From Mycolicibacterium peregrinum (lineage in GTDB: Bacteria > Actinomycetota > Actinomycetes > Mycobacteriales > Mycobacteriaceae), in contig NZ_LZSO01000035.1 in NCBI RefSeq assembly GCF_001665785.1, forward strand, positions 1 through 64,000: a stretch of DNA of 64,000 nt, read 5' to 3'. Position 1 is the stretch's first letter. Each line of letters starts with the position of its first letter. Shown piece after piece: positions 40,901 through 48,862 of this stretch. The notes beneath the pieces were generated by a model, which searched no databases, was not told where the DNA came from, and saw only the letters and a list, made by a program, of their open reading frames with translations. Position numbers and translations under genes: made by a program.

Positions 40901-42271
40901 CTATTCGGACGATGCGCCGTTTCCGGTCTTGCTGCCGGCGGCCTTGTCGGCCGACGCCGACTTCTTGGCGGGCTTGTCGAACGCCTTCTTGATCTTCTGA
41001 CCGATCTTGTCGACGGTCGCCGAGACCTTCTCGCTGACTACCTTGCCGGGCTTGAGCGCCTTGTCGCCCGCGGGGCCCTCGACGGTGGTCTTACCGGGCA
41101 CTGCGACGATGCTGTCCCGCACCAGCCGGGAAACCGGCTTGGTGCTTGTCTTCTCGGGGGTGACTGCGGTTGCCTCGGATTCCTCGGCGGCCGGTGCGGC
41201 TTCGGGCTTCGGTGATTCGGCCACCGGGCTGGCTGACGCGTCGGCGACCGCAGTGATGGCTGCGAGTGCGTTGTCGGCGCCGGCCAACTCGGATCCTGTT
41301 GTTTCCGAGGTGGTTCCGGCTACCGGACGAGCGGTGGAGGACGCGGCGGCCGGCGCGGCCGGCGGAGTGATCGCCGCGGCGATGGCCTTGGGGACATCGA
41401 TCAGGAACGCGCGCAGCGGGGCGTACGTCCGGTCGGGGCTGAAGAGCCCGGCGGTCCAGCTGCCGGGCGCTCCGGGGCGTCGGGGAGGCACATAGGACCC
41501 GTTGAGGATCGAGCTGACGGTATCGGCCGGTGCGTTGATGATCGTGCTCGCGAACTTCACCACGTCGCCGTCCTGTATGGCGTCGTAAAGGTCCTGTCCG
41601 ATCCGAGCGGCGCCCGCTGACACGTAGCCCTGGATGAGGCTGACGTAGCCCATGCCGACCTGGCCTACCAGCCCTACATCGATGAATGATTTGTAGGACA
41701 GAAGATTCAGCACGGAGGACAGATTGCCGACCATCTGTTTGGGGATGGAGAGGAGATTGAGCATCGGGAACAGGGTCGACGCGATGGTGAGGGTGGCGCG
41801 CGACATGACGTTGCCGACGCCCATGATGTCACCGGCCTCGAACTTGAGGCGCGCCTCCTCCATGTATTCCGGAATGTAGATGGTCGCCGCGTTGATCAAG
41901 TTCTGGACCGTCGTCGACATTGACTCGCCGACAAGTTCGGCGTAGCCGGTCTGATTGGCGATGATCTGGCGTAGGACCGGCGCCGGGTCGGCCAGCGCGT
42001 TTTCGAAGAGTTTCGTCAGGTTGGTGCTCGTCAGCGTGAACACCTCGGCCCACCGCGCGATGGGGTCGACGAACGAGGATTCGGCCAGGGTCGTCGCAAA
42101 CAGGTCCGCGTCGGCCGGGGTCGGCAGGTCAATGGTCTGCACCGCGGCCGACAGCGTCACCGCGCGGTTCTGGATGTCGGGCGCCACCGCCGTGATGGGG
42201 GTTGCCGCAATGATGCCGGCGCCGACAATCGCCACGCCGGCGGTCACATAAGGCCGTAGTGCGAGCTGCAA
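40901..42271 (-). CDS. Exported protein, outer membrane porin GjpA-like
   Basis: A 456-residue exported protein that resembles the mycobacterial family annotated as outer membrane porin GjpA (from Gordonia jacobaea). The N-terminal signal/hydrophobic segment is at 10-29. A conserved mature domain (about 35-295: WAEVFTLTSTNLTKLFENALADPAPVLRQIIANQTGYAELVG, PPRRPGAPGSWTAGLFSPDRTYAPLRAFLIDVP) follows, then a 150-residue low-complexity Ala/Pro/Lys/Ser tail. The start codon is TTG, with an AAGGAG site. Porin activity is family-based, not shown by sequence alone. Upstream lie TGAAAC repeats. Confidence 0.75.
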   Translation of the reverse strand: MQLALRPYVTAGVAIVGAGIIAATPITAVAPDIQNRAVTLSAAVQTIDLPTPADADLFATTLAESSFVDPIARWAEVFTLTSTNLTKLFENALADPAPVLRQIIANQTGYAELVGESMSTTVQNLINAATIYIPEYMEEARLKFEAGDIMGVGNVMSRATLTIASTLFPMLNLLSIPKQMVGNLSSVLNLLSYKSFIDVGLVGQVGMGYVSLIQGYVSAGAARIGQDLYDAIQDGDVVKFASTIINAPADTVSSILNGSYVPPRRPGAPGSWTAGLFSPDRTYAPLRAFLIDVPKAIAAAITPPAAPAAASSTARPVAGTTSETTGSELAGADNALAAITAVADASASPVAESPKPEAAPAAEESEATAVTPEKTSTKPVSRLVRDSIVAVPGKTTVEGPAGDKALKPGKVVSEKVSATVDKIGQKIKKAFDKPAKKSASADKAAGSKTGNGASSE

Positions 42272-42291
42272 CTCGGTCTCCTTCTAGGTCG

Positions 42292-42372
42292 TGAAACGTG
42301 TCAGCGATCACTGACCGAGCGAACGTAGCTGAAAGAAACCTGTGAAACATTCGCATTCTGAAACACGTTTCA
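42292..42372. promoter_or_regulatory. TGAAAC repeats and palindrome upstream of the GjpA-like gene
   Basis: TGAAAC occurs three times (42292, 42343, 42359); the last lies in the 14-bp palindrome TGAAACACGTTTCA at 42359-42372. The cluster lies 21-101 bp upstream of the porin gene start, and the AraC gene lies beyond it. It is a candidate operator for a regulator of the porin gene. The remainder of the 200-bp spacer shows no gene. Confidence 0.45.
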
Positions 42373-42471
42373 ATTCCTGCAAGCTGCGAATCTTCGCTTT
42401 GCTAAAGGGCCCGCCGGGGCGGCGTGCGCCACGGAGGATGTGAAGTGATCAACTGCTGTGTAGCAGCGTGT

Positions 42472-43332
42472 TTACCCCTTGGCGCGGTACTCGCTCGGTG
42501 ATACTCCGACGCGCCGCTTGAAGGCCGTGGCAAAGTGACTGCGGTTCGGGAACCCGACTTCCGTGGCGATGTCGCTGATCGAGAGTGCCGTAGTCAGCAA
42601 CAGTGTCTGGGCGCGAGCGATTCGGCGTTCCAGTACGAACTGGTAGGGCGTGGTGTGGAAGGACCGACGAAACGCCTGATTGAACGTGCTCACGGGCATC
42701 TCGGCCAACGCGGCCAACGTATCGAGCGAGATGTCGGCATCGAGACTGTCGTTCAGGTACGCCACGATGGCCGACCTCGTGGCCGGGTCCAGGCTGGCCT
42801 GCTGCTGCTGCCGCTTCTTCTTGCGTGGTCGTGGGGCCGTGCAGGTGTCGACGATCACCAGCCGAAGCGTCTCGGCAAGCGAGTCTGTCAGTAACCGGGC
42901 CACCGCGTCTTTGCGGCCGGCGACGCTGTAAATCTCCTCGACCAGGTGATGGACCAGGAGGTCCTTGTACTTCACCCGCGGCAGCAGGGCCGGGTCGCCG
43001 ATAGTCTGGTCAGGTATCGCGATCTCGCAGTAACGGGCCACGTCACCCTGAACCAGTGCCGCACAAGGAATCCCGGCCGGCTTCCACCAGATGTCGCCGG
43101 CGCTGGGTGGAACGCGTCCGGAGGGGCCCCAATCCAGCAGCGTCTGCATCGGACGCATGGCTCCGTGCCGATACACGTACATCAAGTGGTGGTTTTCATC
43201 GAGGCTGCACCAGTCTGTCGGTGCCGAAATCTGCTCGGTGGCGAAGGTGAAGGACAGACCGCGTGCGCTGACGGACTCTTTCTCCAGAATGACCCGCGGC
43301 GTCTGAGGTCGGTCACCATCCCACGGCTTCAT
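42472..43332 (-). CDS. AraC family transcriptional regulator
   Basis: A 286-residue regulator with a C-terminal AraC domain (about 185-285): ISLDTLAALAEMPVSTFNQAFRRSFHTTPYQFVLERR and LSISDIATEVGFPNRSHFATAFKRRVGVSPSEYRAKG. The N-terminal 180 residues form a sensor domain that I do not recognise, followed by a Lys/Arg/Gln-rich linker (PRPRKKKRQQQQ). The ATG at 43332 avoids overlap with the adjacent small gene; 43395 is an in-frame alternative. It may regulate the porin gene. Confidence 0.88.
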   Translation of the reverse strand: MKPWDGDRPQTPRVILEKESVSARGLSFTFATEQISAPTDWCSLDENHHLMYVYRHGAMRPMQTLLDWGPSGRVPPSAGDIWWKPAGIPCAALVQGDVARYCEIAIPDQTIGDPALLPRVKYKDLLVHHLVEEIYSVAGRKDAVARLLTDSLAETLRLVIVDTCTAPRPRKKKRQQQQASLDPATRSAIVAYLNDSLDADISLDTLAALAEMPVSTFNQAFRRSFHTTPYQFVLERRIARAQTLLLTTALSISDIATEVGFPNRSHFATAFKRRVGVSPSEYRAKG

Positions 43333-43372
43333 TGCCACCTGGCCGATTCTATCCACCCGGACAAGGCCGGCA

Positions 43373-43687
43373 TCAGGTGAACAGGCGCCAAACACTCGAG
43401 CCCAATATGAAAAGCAATATGCCGCCTACCACCACGAGATACACGTAGCTTCCGGCCGACATCTTCTTCTCCACCGCGCCGCGCCGCAACGGCACCCGCC
43501 GCGTGCCCGGCGTGCTCGCCATCAGCATCTGGTGCGTGCTCGACCATTGCGCCGCGGCCCAGAGGGCATGGTCACTTTCGGCGCCGGTGCAGCGTTGCGC
43601 ATGTGTCTCCCACAGTCGGGAGTTCCGCAGCGCGACAAGGGCGTCCGGTGTCGGGTCCGGGTGCTTCGCGACGACGCGTGAGCTCAC
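43373..43687 (-). CDS. Small membrane protein, C-terminally anchored
   Basis: A 104-residue protein with a hydrophilic N-terminal 75 residues (Cys, Trp, Arg-rich; RNSRLWETHAQRC) and one C-terminal membrane helix (about 79-98, YVYLVVVGGILLFILGSSVW). It resembles no family I can name. It starts with GTG overlapping the stop of the preceding scramblase-like gene (GTGA), so the two are coupled and probably act in the same membrane process. Confidence 0.7.
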   Translation of the reverse strand: MSSRVVAKHPDPTPDALVALRNSRLWETHAQRCTGAESDHALWAAAQWSSTHQMLMASTPGTRRVPLRRGAVEKKMSAGSYVYLVVVGGILLFILGSSVWRLFT

Positions 43688-44493
43688 TTGAACAATCCGA
43701 ACATGGTGTTGACCGGCCCCTGGGCCAGGCGCTCATAGAGGTACTGGGTGAACAGCGCCGCCAGCAACAGCTCGGGCAGGGGTGGGGGCAGCGGTCGCGG
43801 GCAGTCGAGCAGGTAGTCGGAGAACCAGACTCGCGTTCGGGCTGCACCAGATTTCAGGATCTGCCGGTCGATCCGTCCGATCGATGAGCCGACAGCGTCG
43901 AAGATCGGCACGGGATGTTGCTTCCACGAGGCACCCTGATGGGCCTCGGTGGCGCCCAGCCATTGTCCGTTGGCCTCCAGGCCCAAGGTGAAACCGCTGG
44001 TTTGGGTGAATTGCGCCACCGGAGCGGTGGTCCTGAGCCGGCCCAGGTCACGTCCGGCGCCGTCGTGCACCTGGACGAATTGGCCTTGCCAGTCGGTGAC
44101 GCTGCTGCCACCGAACCGGGTGATGCGCAGTAGGACGGCACCATCGGGACGCACCAGGACAAATTGCATATCCGCGCGCATGCGGCTGAAAGTCCAGGCC
44201 GGTATGTCGGCTGTCGGCCGGACCAGGGCGATCTGCTGGTCGTAGACATTCTCGATCGAGCAGTACACGTTGCGATCGGTGCGGTCGGGTACGGCACGCA
44301 GATACAGCAGCGGTTCCCCCAACGGAAATCCCGCGGCGGGGCGGGCATGCGGAGCCGGCGGGGGCACGGGGCCGGCGTATGGCGGTGACGCCTCGATGAT
44401 CGGTCTCCCCCCGGGCGATCTCGGTTCGGTACCGTCACATGCTAAGCCGTCGGAGTTCGTGGGTGGGCCACCAGTTTTGCCGGCGGGTGACAT
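43684..44493 (-). CDS. Scramblase/LURP-one-like domain protein
   Basis: About 269 residues: a Pro/Gly-rich disordered N-terminus (about 1-55), then a beta-rich domain (about 58-235: EPLLYLRAVPDRTDRNVYCSIENVYDQQIALVRP, VLLRITRFGG, FTLGLEANGQ, VPIFDAVGSSIGRIDRQIL) whose D-x-x-G-x-x-I-G pattern is reminiscent of phospholipid-scramblase/LURP-one folds, and a C-terminal hydrophobic helix. The link is tentative. The start is unsure: ATG 44493 or 44529, both without a clear ribosome-binding site. Confidence 0.6.
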   Translation of the reverse strand: MSPAGKTGGPPTNSDGLACDGTEPRSPGGRPIIEASPPYAGPVPPPAPHARPAAGFPLGEPLLYLRAVPDRTDRNVYCSIENVYDQQIALVRPTADIPAWTFSRMRADMQFVLVRPDGAVLLRITRFGGSSVTDWQGQFVQVHDGAGRDLGRLRTTAPVAQFTQTSGFTLGLEANGQWLGATEAHQGASWKQHPVPIFDAVGSSIGRIDRQILKSGAARTRVWFSDYLLDCPRPLPPPLPELLLAALFTQYLYERLAQGPVNTMFGLFK

Positions 44494-44560
44494 TTGCCGC
44501 GCGGGGGTCCCTCCGGGCCGCTTTACCATCGCTGTACAGGTGATGACGAAAGGGCTTCGC

Positions 44561-45247
44561 GTGCACCCACCGTCCGGCGATCCCTACCAGGGGCCGCAGC
44601 ACAACCGGCCGTACCAACCCCAAGACTTTCAGCCTGCGTACCCGCCGCCGATGCCGCCGCCGCCATGGCAGAACTCTTCTACCGCACCGCAATCCGCGAA
44701 ACCGGGGTCCAAAAGCAAGACGAAATACGCGGTGATCGCGGCTGCTGTCTCCGGTGCAGTGTTTGTCATGGTTGCCATGTTCCTGCTCGGGGGCGACACG
44801 GGCGGCTACTTCAGAAATGGAGACACGGTCACACCGACGGCGGATGCGCAGATCGTGTTCGTCAAAGAGAAACATCTTGACGGCAAGCCGCCCAGCTCCG
44901 TGCGTTGCTCTGCCACGACCGATGCCGGCGAAGCAGTGTCTGTATCGGTGCCGGACGAGGTGGTACACACTACTCGCGGTGCCCGGCCTTCGACCGACTA
45001 TGTGTCGGTGGCTGAACTTCCGACCGACCAAGGACCGTTGACGGTGACGTGTACAAAGGGCGGCGCGACCGACAGGTATCTCGATCTGGTCCTCGGCAAG
45101 CCTGACTCGTCCACCGGCCTGACGATCTTCTTTGTCGGGTACGCGTTACTCCTGATCATCCTGGTGACTGTGGCGATCGTGTTGAACCGCAGGTACTTTC
45201 GTCGCTATCCGCAGCCACCGGCCGACGGAGGGCGGTGGCAGGTCTGA
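44561..45247 (+). CDS. Proline-rich membrane protein
   Basis: A 228-residue protein: a Pro/Gln/Tyr-rich cytoplasmic N-terminus (about 1-45), a first membrane helix (about 58-78), an extracytoplasmic domain with two Cys residues (about 80-185; SVRCSATTDAGEAVSVSV ... TVTCTKGG) that may form a disulfide, and a second membrane helix (about 192-213) with a basic tail. The family resembles mycobacterial DUF-type membrane proteins with Pro-rich N-termini, such as MmpS-like small proteins. The GTG at 44561 has a GAAAGGG site; ATG 44543 is the alternative. Confidence 0.75.
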   Translation: MHPPSGDPYQGPQHNRPYQPQDFQPAYPPPMPPPPWQNSSTAPQSAKPGSKSKTKYAVIAAAVSGAVFVMVAMFLLGGDTGGYFRNGDTVTPTADAQIVFVKEKHLDGKPPSSVRCSATTDAGEAVSVSVPDEVVHTTRGARPSTDYVSVAELPTDQGPLTVTCTKGGATDRYLDLVLGKPDSSTGLTIFFVGYALLLIILVTVAIVLNRRYFRRYPQPPADGGRWQV

Positions 45248-45339
45248 GTTCCGTTCGGCACGGTCAAGTGGCGATGCTCGGAGTCTCTGGTCGAGTTTGT
45301 TCGCTTCCTGCGACGGGGTTCTGGTGGTCCGGCGGAAGA

Positions 45340-46038
45340 TCAGGAGAACAGTCGGCTGGTCACGGTGAACCGCCGCAGCGACCGCCGATCGCGCGGGGTG
45401 ACCTCGATCATGGTCAACTCGGCAGCCCGCGGATGCTGCATGGCCCGGATCGCCCGGCGCGGCACGGCCCGCGGCCACCAGTCCGTCGGCGCGAACATCT
45501 GCCGACGGAACGGCTCGAAGTGTTCGCCCGCCACCAGCTGGGTGCGGCAGGCGTCCTCGAAGTAGGCGCAGAACTCGGGCCAGTTCGCAGGCATCGGTCG
45601 GGTGGAGATGCCGTAGCGCCGGTACCACGCGCAGCACTCCTGGTAGAGCTGCTCGTGCTCACCTTCGTCCAGCTTCCGGATGAAGGTATTGACCATCATC
45701 ACAAGGCTTTCCACGTAGGTGGCGTGCTGGAAGTGGAAGACGTCGGGGTTCAGGGCGTGGTACTTGTTCCCGGCCGGGTCCAGGCCTTTCACGTCCTCGT
45801 GCGCGAAACGGATGTAGGGGCGCATGTCGACGTCGGTGAAGGCGATCCTGATCGCCTGGGTCACCGTGCGTTTGTGGTGCAACCACACCCGTCGGTGCAA
45901 CAGCGCGTGCTGCGTGATCCCGGTGGCGATCGTCGGATGCAGAGACTGCAGGCACACCGCTCTCGGCAGGACGAAAAGGAACCGCCGGTCCTGCAGATAA
46001 CGCGACAGCATGGTGTTCGGGCCGAGCCCGGCCGCCAC
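45340..46038 (-). CDS. Oxygenase MpaB family protein (DUF2236), second copy
   Basis: About 232 residues of the MpaB/latex-clearing-protein family (DUF2236), predicted heme-binding oxygenases. Features: GLGPNTMLSRYLQDRRFLFVLPRAVCLQSLHPTIATGITQH at the start and AHEDVKGLDPAGNKYHALNPDVFHFQHATYVESLVMM (His/Tyr-rich core typical of the family). The GTG at 46038 retains the family GPxT motif. It is 5 bp after the stop of the first copy, so the two are coupled at the end of the mce operon. Substrate unknown. Confidence 0.82.
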   Translation of the reverse strand: MAAGLGPNTMLSRYLQDRRFLFVLPRAVCLQSLHPTIATGITQHALLHRRVWLHHKRTVTQAIRIAFTDVDMRPYIRFAHEDVKGLDPAGNKYHALNPDVFHFQHATYVESLVMMVNTFIRKLDEGEHEQLYQECCAWYRRYGISTRPMPANWPEFCAYFEDACRTQLVAGEHFEPFRRQMFAPTDWWPRAVPRRAIRAMQHPRAAELTMIEVTPRDRRSLRRFTVTSRLFS

Positions 46039-46043
46039 GGAGG

Positions 46044-46949
46044 TCAGATCAGCGCCTTCTTGCGACGGATCCGGCGGCGCAGGTCCTTCATCAGCACCGC
46101 ATAGTTGCCGTTGCGCAGTGACTTCGGCAGGAAGCGGTTGACGAACGCCACGAACAGGAAGAGATGCTCGAAGCGGCGCCGGTCGGTATCGGTCCACTCC
46201 AATTCCATCGCGTCGCGGAACACCGGCGCCAGGAAGCCGATGGTCAAGAACCGAAGCAGCGGAGCCAGCATCTTTCGCATCGGCCAGTTGATCATCCGCA
46301 ACTCCACCAGGACCATGAGGTAATCCCGGACGAACGGGGTCATCTCGACGCGTTCGCACGCGGTGTTCCAGTACGCATCGAAGTCCGCCCTGGTGGCCGG
46401 CCACATCTCCTCGAGGACCTGCAGCGTGGTGCCGATGGTCATCGCACTCTGGTAGAAGGTCTCGGCCTGTTCTTCGGTCATCGTGCCGTAGAGCAGCTGA
46501 TGGGTGTCCTCGTAGAAGATGAAAAGGCATGCCGCCACCCACAACTGCAATTCGCGATTGAACGCGTTGTACTTGACCGGACTGTCCTCGGTGGACCGAA
46601 CCTGCCGGTGCGCAACGTTGACGGCTTCGCGGTAGGCGTTCTTCTCCTCGTCGGTGCCGAGGATTGCCACGGTCAGGTATTGCGCCGTGGTGCGCAGCCG
46701 CTTCCATGGGTGGTGCACCAAACTTCCTGATTCCACCCGGCTTTCGGCGACGCCGTACCCCACTTCGGGCCAGCTCATCTGCATGATGACATTGGCCGCC
46801 GCTCCGGCAGCGGACCAGAAGTCCAGCGCGTCCGAGAGGTCGACGTGCTTCTTCCGGATCCACCGCGGCACCCGCTGCGTGACGGTGATGCGGGTCTCGG
46901 CGGTGGTCAGCCGCGGCTTGGCGGCCAGGTCCACGTACGTCGCTGGCAT
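46044..46949 (-). CDS. Oxygenase MpaB family protein (DUF2236), first copy
   Basis: A 301-residue DUF2236 protein: SAAGAAANVIMQMSWPEVGYGVAESRVESGSLVHHPWKRLRTTAQYL at the N-terminus and VNVAHRQVRSTEDSPVKYNAFNRELQLWVAACLFIFYEDTHQLL (heme-ligand-type His and YNA/W motif) centrally. It has an excellent GAGAGGAG ribosome-binding site. It is linked to the Mce-associated protein by a short spacer, continuing the mce operon. Pairs of these genes behind mce genes suggest oxidation of the lipid imported by the Mce system (inference). Confidence 0.85.
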   Translation of the reverse strand: MPATYVDLAAKPRLTTAETRITVTQRVPRWIRKKHVDLSDALDFWSAAGAAANVIMQMSWPEVGYGVAESRVESGSLVHHPWKRLRTTAQYLTVAILGTDEEKNAYREAVNVAHRQVRSTEDSPVKYNAFNRELQLWVAACLFIFYEDTHQLLYGTMTEEQAETFYQSAMTIGTTLQVLEEMWPATRADFDAYWNTACERVEMTPFVRDYLMVLVELRMINWPMRKMLAPLLRFLTIGFLAPVFRDAMELEWTDTDRRRFEHLFLFVAFVNRFLPKSLRNGNYAVLMKDLRRRIRRKKALI

Positions 46950-46988
46950 GGGGACTCCTCTCGGGGGCGAAACAGGGCGAACAGCGGG

Positions 46989-47642
46989 TTACACGGTCTG
47001 CACGTCGTCGACGATCCAGCGGTCACCGCTGCGAACCAGCTTGACCACCATCCGATACTTCTGATTACTGCCTTGTGGTGCAGTCACATTGGTGACGTGC
47101 TGATCGACAAAGGCGACGACCGTCGCGGCGTCGCCTTCGACGGTGTCGACGACCACGTGATCGGCCGTTGCGGTCGCGACACCCTTACTGGTCACCACGA
47201 TGTCGCGCAGCGCCTTGACCATCTCGTCGTACTTGGCCGCGAATCCGGGGGTGGAATTGGCGACGATGTGCTCACGGTTGGCGTCCATCTTCTGGTAGTC
47301 GAACGCGGCCATCGCCACCAGATAGTCGCGCGACATCGCGACGGCCTCGGTGCGCAGTGCGTCGTCGCGGCGGTGGTGGTATTCGCCGAGCGACAACACG
47401 ACCAGCGCTGCTACGGCGGCGACGGCGAGCAGTGCGACCAGACCGGTTGCGATCCGGTGCTTGAGCCGGCCGGGCGCAGTGGATTCGGAGTCCTCGGACC
47501 CGGTCTCGACGACGTCAGGTTCGTGGGCATCCTCGGCGACATCTTCAGCGACGTCCTCGGGGACCTCGTCGGAGGGCTTGTCCAATGTCAGCACCGATTC
47601 CTTGCGGTCGTCGTCGACAGAGTCATCATCGGAATTGCTCAC
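46989..47642 (-). CDS. Mce-associated membrane protein
   Basis: About 217 residues: an acidic N-terminal cytoplasmic region (about 1-60; Asp/Glu-rich), one membrane helix (about 65-85) and an exported NTF2-like domain (about 95-217: AVAMSRDYLVAMAAFDYQKMDANREHIVANSTPGFAAKYDEM). This plan is typical of Mas/OmamA proteins that stabilise Mce complexes. The GTG at 47642 overlaps the mceF stop by 4 bp and has an AAGGTGG site. Confidence 0.88.
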   Translation of the reverse strand: MSNSDDDSVDDDRKESVLTLDKPSDEVPEDVAEDVAEDAHEPDVVETGSEDSESTAPGRLKHRIATGLVALLAVAAVAALVVLSLGEYHHRRDDALRTEAVAMSRDYLVAMAAFDYQKMDANREHIVANSTPGFAAKYDEMVKALRDIVVTSKGVATATADHVVVDTVEGDAATVVAFVDQHVTNVTAPQGSNQKYRMVVKLVRSGDRWIVDDVQTV

Positions 47643-48862
47643 TGTGGGCCACCTTTCAGGATGCTGCGCCATTTGTAGGCCAGCTGGGCCAGGGTCGGGA
47701 TCTTGACCGGATCACTGACCACTTCCGGTCCGATCGGATGTCCGGGGGTCTGTGAGTTCTGCAGGCCGAGATCGTTGGGTCGGGGTGCGTTGACCGCCCC
47801 CCGCATCAGCATGTCGGGTGCGGGCGGGCAGTACATCACCAGGTTGGGTTCGGTGGGACTGACGTCGCCGATGGCCCGCCGGTCGACGTCGTAGTTGCAC
47901 ACCGGGCCCTGGGTGGCGATCAGCGAGAAATCCGCCCGGATCTGGCCGGTGGAGTCGAGCTTCACGATCGACGTCAGATCCTGCAGACCTTTCGGGATGG
48001 TCGAGAGCCCGGTCTGCAGCGAATCGGTGCGGTCACCGATGATCGGGGTGACGGTGGCGAGGTTGGCCAGGGTGGCGCCGAACGTGCCCTGATAGGTATC
48101 CAGCACCCGCTGCACGGACTTCAGTGCGGCGGGTGACCGATCGGTCAGGTACAGGAACGCCGGGCCACTGCCGTCGAGCTGATTGGCCAACCGCGAGCTG
48201 GCGGCCATGCCGCGCACGAACGGGTCACCCTGACCGGCCATGGTGGTGACCAGCTCCGCGGTCCCCTCGATCAGCGGCTGCAGTTGACCGGTCTGGTTCC
48301 GGATGCGGGTGGACATGTCCGACGCGTTGTCGATCAGCATGGCCAGATCCGGCCCCAGTCCGTCGAAGGCGTTCGACAGCTCGGTGCCGACATCTCTCAC
48401 TGCCCGGGTGTCAATCCCTTTCACCAGCTCTGCGGTGTCGCCCATGATCCGGCCCATCTGGATCGGTTGCCGGTCGGCCGGCGCGGCGATGGTGTCGCCG
48501 GACGCCAGGTACGGACCGGCATCGGATTGCGGCATGATGTCGACGCTCTGGATGCCGGCGGCCGTGCCCATCCCGACGGTCAGGATCGCGTCGCGCGGGA
48601 TCCGGGTGTCGGGGTCGATCGCCAGCCGCACCATCGCGGTGCCGTCGGGGGACAGCCACACGTCGTCGACGGTGCCGACCTGCACGCCGCGCACGGTGAC
48701 GCTGGTTCCGGCGGTGAGTCCGAACGCATCGCTCATCGTCGCGGTCAGGGTCATCGGGGTCCGGAACCCTTGCGGTCCGGCCACATAACGGATGCCGAAC
48801 GGGATGACGATCACGGCGATCACTGCGAAGATCGCCAGCTGAACCACTACCAGGCGTCTCAA
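47639..48862 (-). CDS. mceF: MCE family protein MceF
   Basis: A 407-residue MCE protein: an N-terminal membrane helix (7-27), an MlaD/MCE domain (about 30-125: GFRTPMTLTATMSDAFGLTAGTSVTVRGVQVGTV), a helical MCE-specific domain and a C-terminal tail with a Cys pair (GPVCNYD and VMYCPP). It is a subunit of a heterohexameric Mce lipid-import tube through the periplasm. Position last of the six mce genes, so it is mceF by convention. The start overlaps mceE by ATGA. Confidence 0.94.
   Translation of the reverse strand: MRRLVVVQLAIFAVIAVIVIPFGIRYVAGPQGFRTPMTLTATMSDAFGLTAGTSVTVRGVQVGTVDDVWLSPDGTAMVRLAIDPDTRIPRDAILTVGMGTAAGIQSVDIMPQSDAGPYLASGDTIAAPADRQPIQMGRIMGDTAELVKGIDTRAVRDVGTELSNAFDGLGPDLAMLIDNASDMSTRIRNQTGQLQPLIEGTAELVTTMAGQGDPFVRGMAASSRLANQLDGSGPAFLYLTDRSPAALKSVQRVLDTYQGTFGATLANLATVTPIIGDRTDSLQTGLSTIPKGLQDLTSIVKLDSTGQIRADFSLIATQGPVCNYDVDRRAIGDVSPTEPNLVMYCPPAPDMLMRGAVNAPRPNDLGLQNSQTPGHPIGPEVVSDPVKIPTLAQLAYKWRSILKGGPQ

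Noticed and set aside
46039..46863. 5' extension of the second MpaB frame over the first MpaB gene
   Set aside because: The extended part is not MpaB-like and overlaps an intact, well-initiated MpaB gene in another frame.
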